A stretch of DNA of 64,000 nucleotides from the NCBI GenBank assembly GCA_033782935.1, contig JAWQEG010000294.1, positions 106,001-170,000 on the forward strand. The letters run 5' to 3'. Of this stretch, positions 23,019 through 33,683 are shown one piece after another (the first letter of the stretch is position 1; each line of letters opens with the position of its first letter). Below the pieces are notes generated by a model. It worked only from the letters and a program-made list of their open reading frames with translations. It was not told the origin of the DNA and searched no databases. Source of the stretch: Petrolisthes cinctipes. Lineage: Eukaryota > Arthropoda > Malacostraca > Decapoda > Porcellanidae. The translations under genes and the position numbers were made by a program.

Positions 23019-23240
23019 CAGTCACGGTCAATAATAATCATCCACATATGGGTATCTCAAACAATTTACTGTCTATTGTTTTCACGTTCACATATGATAT
23101 TATTGTTTTAAGTAGTGCATAGCTGCTTGTATTAAATAAAAAGATGGTACTTAACCTATTTATTGGAAAGGAACAGAAGGAAGCTGTCAAACTATTACGT
23201 GAGTTACCCCTTTATGGATGATTTTATATGACTGCGACTG
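23019..23240. mobile_element. Tc1/mariner-type MITE, 222 bp, TA target duplication
   Basis: The left end is CAGTCACGGTCAATAATAAT. The right end, read inverted, is CAGTCGCAGTCATATAAAAT. Both continue into ATCATCCA and GGGTA, giving terminal inverted repeats of about 45 bp. TA lies on both sides (23017-23018 and 23241-23242). CAGTSRCRGTCA ends are typical of Tc1-group elements. No transposase frame is present. Confidence 0.75.
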
Positions 23241-23560
23241 TATGTATGTATGAAGGCTATGTATGAGTCTCGCTCCAACATTGGTGGAGTATGGACATTC
23301 TCTTGGCGCTCTGCCTGCATTGTCGTATATGTTGTTTTTGCGTTCTTGTTTGTGTGTTGTTGTTTGTGTTGTTGGTGCATTCTTGTTTGTGTGTTGTTGT
23401 TTGTGTTGTTTGAGCGTTGTTGTTTCTGTGGTATTACTGGTGTTTTTGTGGTTCTGTGTATTGTTTTGTTTAAGATTCTCTCTATGTGCGTGTGTGTGTG
23501 TGTCCCTGGCTGATTGTGTGTTCCGTTGTTTGCTTCCCATCTAGGCCTTGCATGGCCTGA

Positions 23561-25110
23561 TGGAAAGCGTGGATTCCTGCTTGAATTCCGACTTGTCAAT
23601 GCCCGAGGACTACGAGTCTCCAGTTGAGGATCACTGACCTGAGCTGCCCTCACGCAACCCTCCCCCCCTCTCCTCGGTCACTCCACAGCTCAGGTTGCAG
23701 CCATTCACCTCCTCAACCTCTACCAAGCGACCCGTTGATGCCTCGTCCGATTCCTCACAGGATTCCGATAGTGTAGACTGCTTGCCTTCAGCTGCCAAGA
23801 TGGAGAAGGGTGCTTCAGCTGTGCACGACGTACCTTCTCTGCCTCACCCTGGTGTTTCTTCCTTGTATACCAACTCCTTGCCCTCGTCTAACCTTCCTGC
23901 TTTTGCCCTGAGAGATACCTATGTCAAGCTCTCCTTGTCTGGGAACCCATCTACGGACACAAAGCTGCGTTGGTTGTCTGATGTCAACAGGGCTTTCCAA
24001 TTGCAGCGTGAACTCGCTGAAGTCAAGATGGCTGCTGTCACCTCCCGGTTTGTCTACATCTCCAGGAAGCGTTAGAACAACATTGATAAGGTCAAGGGTG
24101 GTGAATTTTTGTCTCTGTCTCTCATTCTTCAAGACTCACTCGAGAGGCCTCGTAAGTTCCCTAGCTACATCTTAACGCATTTTCCTATTGATGTTGACAC
24201 GAAACTTGCCGAGGGATACCCCAGCTGAGCACACACCACTGCCTAGTCGACCTGTACTCTCGCCTCTCTAGGGGCAGTGTTGTGACTTTCATTGACCCTC
24301 GAAGTGCCTTCGATGTTGCTAGAGACATCATTTTGGATCAACTGGTTGGCTTTGGGATAAAGGGTAATCTACTATGGTGGATTCGGGGCTACCTCAGTAA
24401 CAGGACCTACCGTGTGTTTTTAAGTGGTGCTCTCAGTCCTTTGCGCAGTTTTCATCTTGGTATGCCTCAAGGGGGTGTTGTCAGCCCATTTTTATTTAAT
24501 GTTTTGATGCATCGGCTGCTCACTTCTCTCCCTGATATTCCTGGAAATACAATTACGTGCTATGCTGATGATATCTGTGTTCATTCTACCTTGCCAAGGG
24601 ATCTCCAGCTATTTCTTGACTCCTGTTCTGTGGCCTCCTCTCACTGTGGCCTTATTGTCTCCCCAGATAAGAGCAGAATATTCACCTGTCGGCTTCCTCA
24701 AGCTCTGCCAGTATTCACCATTAGAGGGACTGTCATTTCCATGTGTTCCCAGTACCGCTACCTGGGAGCACCAGTCAATATTTGACCGGTTGACCCTGCC
24801 AGGCCTCAATACCATCACTTTGTCCAGGACTGGTTGGGTCATCTCCAGCGCCGACTTACACCACTTCACTGGCTCACTAACAACTCCTCGGGTATCTTCA
24901 TCCCAGTAGCTAGGACCATCACCTCTGGACAAGCTCTTAACTTGCATACATAGCTTCTAGCCACATCGCCTTCATCTATACCTCTACCGATCCTGAAATG
25001 ACGTTTCAGCTTCAGGAAGGTACTCTGGATCTCATCCTCACATCTGGACTGATAACATCTCAGAACCAGTGCTCCACGCTGCCAGTTTAATTCTCTGTTC
25101 ATGTGACACT
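23561..25110 (+). pseudogene. I/R1-like LINE remnant: ORF1 piece joined to RT
   Basis: A gag-like ORF1 starts near 23571 (ESVDSCLNSDLSMPEDY). It has an in-frame stop and a Ser-rich region, then KLRWLSDVNRAFQLQRELAE, and ends at 24075. Around 24225 the sequence jumps straight into the RT: VVTFIDPRSAFDVARD, GNLLWWIRGYLSNRTYRVF, GMPQGGVVSPFLFNVLMH and the catalytic CYADDI box at about 24560. SPDKSRIF and CSQYRYLGAPV follow. The endonuclease and the N-terminal part of the RT are absent, pointing to a large internal deletion. Downstream, short frames of the same element decay until they meet a tandem repeat at 25118. Confidence 0.8.
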
Positions 25111-25117
25111 TTGTCTT

Positions 25118-25388
25118 CATTATATTCTACCTGCTGGGTCTACTGCTCCTGCCACTCGTTTACATATTGCTGTGCCTGTAAATCATTATATTCTACCTGC
25201 TGGGTGTACTGCTCCTGCCACTCGTTTACATATTGCTGTGCCTGTAAATCATTATATTCTACCTGCTGGGTGTACTGCTCCTGCCACTCGTTTACATATT
25301 GCTGTGCCTGTAAATCATTATATTCTACCTGCTGGGTCTACTGCTCCTGCCACTCGTTTACATATTGCTGTACCTGTAAATCAAGAGT
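25118..25388 (+). repeat. 66-bp minisatellite, about 4 copies
   Basis: The unit contains TATATTCTACCTGCTGGGT, CTACTGCTCCTGCCACTCG and TTTACATATTGCTGTGCC. At 66 bp it keeps two plus frames open, giving a Cys-rich and a Pro-rich translation. The first copy appears to arise from the tail of the LINE remnant. Confidence 0.92.
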
Positions 25389-25602
25389 GGGCAACCTTTG
25401 TACAGTAGGGCGAAGGTCAGATGAGACTTTCTGGAGCATGTCGCAGGCAGCAGTGACAAACGAGAACCACAAAGTGGCTTTGTACAGAAATTTTATTGAA
25501 AAAAAAAACATACAAATTAATGAAATGGTTTGGTGACATTGTTCATTCAAGAGTTTATTGGTAAATATACAAATTAGTGTGATGGTTGGTTCTACTTGCC
25601 AT

Positions 25603-26039
25603 TGTAACAACAGGGTGTTGTGTTACTATTGGGGTGAACAGACTCGATTGTACACGGTAACAATTTATTGGTATGACTACATGGGTCGGTTCTCACACTC
25701 GTATATTCTGGACTCAGTAGCAAGGTAGGCGAGGGTTGTGGTTGTAGAAGGCAAGCACCTTGTAGAGAGGGGGACTTGTCTGCCATAGCCGAGTAGAGAG
25801 AGAGCTGCTGTAGAAGTAGCGTGGTGTGCTGGAGCTTGGTAAGAGTAGCAGCGGACAAAGGTCGGCGGCAGGAGTACGAGGTGAGTGCAGGTCGAAGGTT
25901 AGCTGTAGAGTCCGGAGCGCGACTCGTCGGCTCCTTTTATCTCATTCTGGCCGGCTGCGCATGCAGGTGTCATGACGGCCTCCAGTGGCAGGTGGACAGG
26001 TGAGGACAAAGAAGCGCAAGGTGCTTGGTGTCTCCTACA
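25603..26039 (-). mobile_element. Possible solo LTR
   Basis: Read on the minus strand it begins TGTAGGAGACACC and ends CTGTTGTTACA. It has a TATA-like GATAAAAGGAG near 25930. An AATAAATTGTTACCG sequence near 25660 fits a polyadenylation signal in an R/U5 region. Flanks CCAT and TCAT differ by one base. No internal retroviral-type coding sequence adjoins it. Confidence 0.4.
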
Positions 26040-26603
26040 TCATAAACAATTGTTTCAATGTTTAGTTCAATGGATGAGATACACAACAGAAAAATATTAT
26101 TGAGGTGGCAGTCCAAGAGCTGATAGTGAAGGTGAGACTTGGTGACCAGAGTACCAAGTAGTCTTAAAATAGATATTTTAAAATTAAAAAGCATTATGTT
26201 TCGTAACTAAAAATAAAATTTAATCAATTTGATTATTTTTAATATTTAATTAAATTTATTAACAAAAAATAGTTTTTCTTTGAAATGCTCTGTATTTCTT
26301 CATAATCTCTCCCTCTCTTTATCACTTCCTATCTTTCCTCTCCTATATTCTTTGGTCAGGTTTCTTCTGTGGCAACATTCTTTTCTGAACTGAACAGTTC
26401 CACCTTGCAATCCTCCCTCAATTCTTCTTTGAGTAATAATAGGTACACTTGGACATTGTGAACCAACACTACCAACATTAACCATCACATTGTCAGGTGA
26501 TATTTTAATATTTATTATTGATCATAATAAGTTGTTGGAGACCAATTTAGTTTTAATAAATACAGTAAAGGCAATATTAGTAATGAATAGTAAGTCCCTG
26601 GCT
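26040..26603. other. No gene recognised
   Basis: AT-rich. The open frames here show no motif. Confidence 0.5.
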
Positions 26604-26790
26604 ACTACAGTGGTAACGTGTTGGCCTCGCATCCGTGAGGTTGGCAGATGGAGCCTCGCCCAGGTCCCTGAGTTTAAAACTGTTTACTGAGGGGTTACTG
26701 CCATGGCTGGGCACCATGGTGGGGAGTTGGGCTGGCCTGGCTGACGTTCGGGAGAGTATCTCATCACAGATGCAACTTGTTTTTTTTTTT
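26604..26790 (+). mobile_element. Probable tRNA-derived SINE, decayed promoter
   Basis: CTACAGTGGTAACGTGTTGG and CCTCGCATCCGTGAGGTTGG look like the D and anticodon arms of a tRNA. The expected B-box is degenerate (GGCAGATGGAGCC). A conserved-looking body (GGGCACCATGGTGGGG) and a T-run at about 26780 follow. Confidence 0.45.
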
Positions 26791-27115
26791 TAACATTCCA
26801 CGGTGAAATGGTAAACAAATAATAACATTGACAAGCGTTCCACTAAGAACACATATTGTAACATGATTACAATATTATTACCACCTGAGTTTGTCATGAG
26901 AGAAAAAGATTATTACTTATATCTTTATATTTCAATTAAGTATTAATTAACATTTCAGTATGAACATAATACATCTAGCATGCAGTATGTTGTTCTTTTA
27001 TATCAATGTTTGGAATGTGACACTCTTATTTTCATATTTTCTATCAGTAATATTGTTTATTGTAGGTAATATTAGTATATATTCTTTACTGTTATAGCAA
27101 CGTGATGGAGGGTTT

Positions 27116-27190
<75 letters not shown>

Positions 27191-27644
27191 GTGGAAATGT
27201 CCTGATAAAGTGCAAACGATAAATATATTAATGTTTTGGGGTACATCCTGTGATAAGTCGTGCAGGCAGTCGTATATACCGTGGAATGGAAGGTAGGGTG
27301 TGTGAGGGGAAGGAGAGAGGAAGGATGGAGGGTAGGGTGTGTGAGGAGAACGAGGGAGGAAGGATGGAGAATAGGGTGTGTGAGGGGAAGGAGAGAAGAA
27401 AGAGGGAGGGTAGGGGGTTTGAGGGGCGAAAATGGTTAAAGGGGAAGTATTGGAGGATTCGTAAAGGAGAGGAAGGGAGATGGCTATGAAGCTGAAAAGG
27501 AAGGGGAGGGAGAGGGAGGGTACAAGAGGGGTAGGGAAGGGAAAGGAAGGGAGGAGAAGGGTAGGGAAGGGAAGGACAGGGTAGGTAGGGTAAAGTAAGG
27601 GGACCAATATGAGGGGTAATATACTTATGGTTCATTGGAGCACT
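26791..27644. other. Microsatellite and purine-rich repeats, no gene
   Basis: (CT)n at about 27117-27182. At 27285-27420 there are three units of about 50 bp around TAGGGTGTGTGAGGGGAAGG. The region is G/A-rich to 27600. The long minus-strand Pro/Ser frames are translations of this bias. Confidence 0.8.
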
Positions 27645-28675
27645 TTGATTCTTCTGTCCCCCTATTCCTGCACCCCCCTACACCCCCCTGCACCCTCCTA
27701 AAACCCCTAAACACAAACAACCCCCCCCCAAGCCTGTTCCCCTATTACCACACCCCTCTAAACCCCCCTGCACCCCCCTAAACACATACAACCCACCCTC
27801 CAAGCATGTCCCCCTATTCCCGCTCCCCCCTAAAACCCCCCATACCCCTCTTAAACTCCCTAAACTCACACATCTCCCCCCCTAGCCTGTCCCCCTATTT
27901 CCACACACCCCTAAACCCCCCTGCACCTCTCTAAAACCCCCCTACATCCCCTTAACCCCCCCTGCAACCCCCTAAACCCCCCAGCACCCCCTAAGAACCC
28001 CTTAACACACACAACCCCCCTCAAGCCTGTCCCCCTATTTCCACACACCCATAAACCTTCCGGCATCCATCTAAAATCCCCTTAACTAACACACACATTC
28101 CACCCCCCCCCCATAGCCTGTCCCCCTATTTCCGCACCTCCCTAAACCCTCCCGCAACTTTCTAAACCCTCCCGCACCCCCCTAAAAAACTGCACCCCTT
28201 AAACCCCTCCACAGACCCCTAAATCACCCTAAATACACACAACCCCCCCCCAAGCCAGTCCCCTTATTCCGGCACCCCTCCAAGCATATCCCCCTATTCC
28301 CGCACCTTTCTAAACTCACCCCCCGCACCCCCCTAAAAAAAAACTAAACACACACAACCCCCTAAGCCTGTCCCCCCATTCCCACACAACCCTAAACTCC
28401 CCCTCACCCCCTTAAAACCCCTTAAACACACACAACACCCACAAGCCTGTCCCCCTATTCACGCACCCCCCTAAACCCAGCTGCACACCCTAAAACCCCA
28501 TAAGCACACACAACCTCCCCCCTAAGCATGTCCCCCTATTCCAGTACCCTCCTAGACACAAACAACCCCCCCCCCCAAAGCCTGTCCCCCTATTCCCGCA
28601 CCCTTCCAAGCCTGTCCCACTATTCCCGCACCCCCCTAAATCCCCCGTAACCCCCTAAAACCCCTTAAACATACA
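27645..28675. repeat. C-rich minisatellite (CCTGTCCCCCTATTCCCGCACC)
   Basis: More than ten degenerate units of about 90-110 bp: AAGCCTGTCCCCCTATTCC, CGCACCCCCCTAAACCCC, then AAACACACACAACCCCCCC. Homologous arrays lie at 39225-39545 and 58895-59030. Strong C/G strand bias. Confidence 0.92.
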
Positions 28676-28740
28676 CTTTATTAATTTATTAATATAAGTA
28701 ACAAGGGAGCACTACCATCTTGTATTACCATTATAATGTT

Positions 28741-29275
28741 TAAGAGAGAGAGAGAGAGAAAGAGAGGGGTAGTATTAACACACACACACATACACACACA
28801 TACATACCCTAATAGTATACACACATATGTATTAACACACAGACACACATACACACGTATGTATTAACACACACACATACACACACATATGTATTAACAC
28901 ACACACATACACACGTATGTATTAACACACACACATACACACACGTATGTAATAACACACACACATACACACACATATGTATTAACACACACAAATACAC
29001 ACATGTATGTATTAACACACACACATACACACACGTATGTATTAACACACATACATACACATACCCTAATAGCATACACACGTATGTATTAACACACACA
29101 CATACACACACGTAGGTATTAACACACATACATACACATACCCTAATAGCATACACACGTATGTATTAACACACACACACATACACACACGTATGTATTA
29201 ACACACATACATACACATACCCTAATAGCATACACACTTATGTATTAAGACATACACATATACACACACAGAATG
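28741..29275. repeat. CA-rich tandem repeats with GTATGTATTAACAC
   Basis: A (GA)n start, then about 15 units of roughly 32-36 bp (ACACGTATGTATTAACACAC). They are grouped into higher-order blocks by CATACCCTAATAGCATACAC, which appears four to five times. Confidence 0.92.
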
Positions 29276-29394
29276 GTAACAGTAGTAATAACTCAACCTT
29301 TATTTATCATGGTGTGAACACTTTTACTAAGTTGTATAGATTAGTGAACAGCAAGTTTATGTTGATGTTTCATTAGAGAGAGAGAGTTGTGTCT

Positions 29395-29600
29395 GCTGGC
29401 ATGGGTGTGTGTGCCTGTGTGCGTGCATCTGTGTGCTTGTGTACGTGCGTGCGTGCGTGTGCACGCGTGTGTGTACGTGCGTGCGTGCGTGTGCACGCGT
29501 GTGTGTACGTGCGGGCGTGCGTGTGCACGCGTGTGTGTACGTGCGTGCCTGTGGGTGCATGCATGTGTGTGTGTTCGTGCATGCGTGCACATCTGTGGGG
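29395..29600. repeat. GTGCGTGC-type microsatellite
   Basis: Alternating purine-pyrimidine GTGTGTACGTGCGTGCGTG units. Such tracts can adopt Z-DNA. Six-frame Cys/Val or His/Thr frames here are not genes. Confidence 0.9.
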
Positions 29601-29840
29601 GGGGAGCTGATCGAGGTGGTAGAATAATATGTATATGGATAATTATCATTAATCCCTGGTTCTGATCTGTGACCACAATATAATTAATAATTAATTATTG
29701 TATTAGTCGTTGGTGAATCTGACATTTCATAATAACATTAATATTAATATATTAATATACACCTTTATATGTACAGTCCTCAGGGACATCTGAAACACAG
29801 TACATGTTTCCAATATTAATATGCACCTTTATATGTACAG

Positions 29841-29918
29841 CTCCGGACAGATCAAGGGACCCCACCTCTTCCACCAGCTACTTGGTGTGAGCCTCAGTGG
29901 ATCTGGTATCACTGGCAG
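29841..29918 (+). CDS. Candidate small exon, unknown product
   Basis: It is preceded by TTTATATGTACAG and followed by GGCAG/GTGGAG. One frame reads SGQIKGPHLFHQLLGVSLSG then SGITG, which looks protein-like. The acceptor region (ATTAATATRCACCTTTATATG) is present twice, 66 bp apart, so a duplicate acceptor lies at about 29780. The segment is the first sequence of the left arm of the large inverted repeat and is therefore repeated inverted at about 38815-38890. The family is unknown and it may be a chance open frame. Confidence 0.3.
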
Positions 29919-30110
29919 GTGGAGGGGGGGAGGGGAGAAATGTGGGCGGAGTTATATAGGGGGTAATGTGGAGGCGTTACCAATGTTGAGCCATCCAGAA
30001 ATTTGAATCCCGAACCACTTGTGATCATGGATGTGAACCACTCACTGGAAGGTGGTAGGAGGGGTTGGGTTGAGGAGAGGGTGTAAAGCTTCACAAGTGA
30101 TCGAGTAGTA

Positions 30111-30863
30111 TAGTCTTGCTCGCCTAAATTTACGGCTGTGGTGTGTCCCGCTATTTTGTACAGCGTCGCAATAAATTCAGATATATACAACATCCACTTG
30201 TGTATTTAGATGGATTAATAAACAGTAATCTTATTATGCATAAAACATTTATACAGTTACACAGAAACATGGCATAAATATTGTACAGTGTTGCTAAAAG
30301 AAATTGTAGTAACTTTTAATGGTATTTAGAATAGTTTTCGGGTGGGTAATAATATCACAGTTATAGATATAACATAATAAACTTGAAAAAGAAGAAATAT
30401 GCCATTATCCAAAGTAAAAGAAATAATAAATATAATTTTTTTGAGTGTCGGCAATACTGACATAGCCAGACCCACACCTACACCTACACACAGACCCCAC
30501 AGGTGTTGCTATAATTGTAGAATAAAATGATCACATTTACTGGCTTTTACCGTAATTTCAAGGGTGAGGAATAATCACATTTATAATCTGTAAGCTAATA
30601 TGTAGAACAAAATAATAGTCATTTGCCAATACCAAAGTAAAAGAAGAAAAAAATCACTGGTGAGCGGCAACACTTCCACACCCAGTTAGTGGCCTTGACA
30701 CAGGATAGCTTCCTGGCGGTGACCTCTTTTCAGTTTTCACTTTCTTTATGCCCTTTGCACAGACACCATGGCAAACAGTTCAACCCATTCCTCACATCTA
30801 CACAGCCAGGCTAAAGAAATTGTCTTCAAATTAACAAATGAAAGCACAGTTATAAATAAAAGA

Positions 30864-30923
<60 letters not shown>

Positions 30924-30999
30924 GTACTGAAAATTTGGCGGCAACACTGTAAAGAGGTGAAAACCACACCACAGCCGTAAATTTAGGCGAGTTTGACTA
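30111..30999. mobile_element. 889-bp non-autonomous Tc1/mariner-type element with TA duplication
   Basis: It starts TAGTCTTGCTCGCC and ends GGCGAGTTTGACTA. An exact inverted stretch (CTCGCCTAAATTTACGGCTG and seven more bases) sits inside each end. TA flanks both sides (30109-30110 and 31000-31001). The right arm of the inverted repeat holds the empty site as a single TA at 38620-38621. The interior has a (GA)n tract at about 30868-30920 and no transposase. Confidence 0.88.
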
Positions 31000-32033
31000 T
31001 AGTATTATAGATGGAGAGAATTATTGGATCAAGTAGCTAAAGATTATAAACGAACAAAGCCGACTGTCGCCTTTATTATGTTTTCTTGTGTAATCTAAAT
31101 CCAACTCTGATGCTACATTCTATAGGATATTATTTATTATTTGAAATGAATCCAGATTTTACGTAATACAATTCACACGACACCATCATTTTATGACTAA
31201 TATATCAAGCCATGCACCACCTACACAGTGTTGAAATAAATTTCAAATAAATCCTTTATCGTTACCCTGTATTATTCACGACATTTTCTAAGAAACTTTT
31301 AGTGTGTAACTGGTTACCAAAGGATAATAGTTATATAGTGTAAGTTAATCTTTACCCAATAACCACTCCATCTGTTCTCCCCCACCCCGTCCTCTCTTAT
31401 TCCATTCGCTGTTTCCTCTCCCTCCTTCCCAGCAATCCTTTACTCTCCATCTTACCACCATCACTAACATTCTGTGTGTTGCTGCATAATCTGTTGATGC
31501 GCAAACAAGACCAGAATAGAAATAAAAGTGATATTTGGTATGCAAATACAATCCGTTATATATGACGAATATATTTATTACCCTTATTTATTTATCTGAG
31601 GTCAACATTCAGACGCCGGTGTTAGTGAACCAATCACAAGATTTAGAGGATATTGTGTCAGCACTAATTTTATTACTAATTAAAACAGGGAAAAATTGAA
31701 ATAAGACATTTATTGGTTATTGTTTACATGACTTGTCAGTTTAGGTGAAAACTCCACAAGTCCTCGTTACGAAGCCTTCCACACCCATAACCCAACTGGG
31801 ACTGTAGGCACCACACTGTAAATGATGAACACGTTATATGTATAGTTGTTGTTATTAATTGGTGTCATACAATTATAATACCTGTTAACTTAATATAACC
31901 TCAAGTTTTTACTTCGACCTCACGTTTGCATTAAGCATGTGTAATGTTTGTTTTTTTATTATTATTATTATAATCACCTGGATATGTATTGCTTTAGACC
32001 CTTAGCCACGATGAGATACAGTGTATACACTAT

Positions 32034-32435
32034 TTATATACGGTACACTTCTATGAACACATTAAGGCTTGAAATACTGTAGATTACATATTTCATGTTC
32101 TTACTCATCAATTTGTTACTAGTATCGTGTCCAGCCACCCTCCTTCTCAATGACAGCCTGCAGTCGCTCGGGCATTGAGGCACAATATGCCTTCTCACTA
32201 TATCGGGTTTTCCCCGAAAAATCTCCCACTGTGCTCTGGTGTGCCGTAACAACTCTGCTGTAGTTCTGTCTCGTTCCGGCTCCCACGTGTTAACAATAGA
32301 ACCCCATAGATTTTCTATGGGGTTCATATCACAGTTCTAACTAGACCAATCTATCACCTGCAAATTATCTTGAGCAGCAAACCATTCTTGAACTATCCTG
32401 GCCATATGGATAGGGCATCGGTCGTGTTTAGGACA
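32034..32435 (-). pseudogene. Tc1/mariner transposase C-terminus (left-arm copy)
   Basis: The minus strand reads DRCPIHMARIVQEWF (second catalytic Asp), then DWSS, a TAG stop, NCDMNPIENLWGSIVNTW (catalytic Glu) and ERDRTTAELLRHTRAQWEIF. By direct count 35 residues separate Asp and Glu. The N-terminal HTH and first Asp are not adjacent. Its mirror copy is at 37186-37587. It belongs to the same group as, but is clearly divergent from, the transposase at 33684-35346. Confidence 0.85.
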
Positions 32436-32880
32436 GATGAGGGTGAGTAGTTGAAAAGAAATTAAAAACAATTAGTATATCTGCTTCATTATATTGCATT
32501 TGATCTATTAAATAAAGACACTGTCTATTGTTCACCCCTGTAGAGAGATACTGATTATTATCATTTGGATATTAAGCAACAAATAACGGAGCCGAGACAA
32601 TCCCTTTTCTGTCTTCAGCTCTCCCTGTATTCTTTTCGCCCCTCATGCTGGCAGTCCCCCTCTTTATCTCCTTTTCTCGCTGTAAAATAAATAAACTTAT
32701 GCCTATATCTTTCAAGTAACTGGCAACCTCACACAACCTCCTCTCACTTGTCTTCTCTCTCTCACACTCCCCCTTCCTTCCTTGCCTTCTGTAGTATTCT
32801 TTATCTTTTCTTTATCATATTTTTAACCTTCTCATTCGTTCTTTCAAAGTTTTAATCACATAGGCCTTTCTCCCTTATCA

Positions 32881-33100
32881 CCTATAGTGCTTCAAATTTA
32901 TGCAAGCGAAATGCTGTGGCTGGGATAATATGGTTAATACCGTTTTGGTTCTTTGTATTCTGTGGATTTACAAAACAACTAGAAATTCATAGCGAAGGAT
33001 ATGATAATAGTTATGTAGAACAAGTGTTGGCAGATACACATTCTTGACGGGATAATCCCAGCCACAGCATTTCGCCTTCTTAAAACAGAAGGACTATAGG
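32881..33100. mobile_element. MITE with about 50-bp TIRs (left-arm copy)
   Basis: The ends are CCTATAGTGCTTC and GAAGGACTATAGG. Inside them, GCGAAATGCTGTGGCTGGGA is inverted as TCCCAGCCACAGCATTTCGC. It is 220 bp with no coding capacity. A TA duplication inside CTATAG is possible. It is present in both arms, so it predates the inverted duplication. Confidence 0.8.
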
Positions 33101-33683
33101 TTTCATGCATTGCCATTTGCCAGTCTGTTGCTAGTCAGAATATTAACTTGTTAAACCATTTTGCAGGAAAGAGAAATATATATATATATTTTTTTTAAAG
33201 TTACTTATGGGCATTATTTAGATATATTAACTTACTTTTACTTACGTCCAGCATTACTGTGCAGAACATGTGACACAATAAGGACCACAAGGACAGTAAT
33301 GGTGGTCAACGTGATTCTCATTAATCTCTCTATATGCTACTGAAAACAATGTTTTATGCTCAACTACAGAATTATGTTCTCAGCATGATAATGATAGCCA
33401 AAGATAATGAAAACAATATAAACAAATTAACATTTATTGCACAACAAATATGCTTATGCCTCGGTGCTACTGTTTCAAGGGAGTAACCAGCCCACACTGA
33501 ATCACATGGAACCTGAAAAGTTTGAATACAAGATCAATTATATATATATAAATACAATACCATATTATATCTGTTTGTCTATCTACGTCTTTGTGTATAT
33601 GGCACTTTTATTAATATTCATGATCAGCACTGTGAAATATAAATTTAAATTTATTTGGCAAAGCAGAGGACACTGACTAGTAT

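Noticed and set aside
33161..33676. Open frames between the MITE and the transposase as its missing N-terminal exon
   Set aside because: No helix-turn-helix pattern or basic start typical of Tc1 N-termini; AT-rich Ile/Tyr composition.
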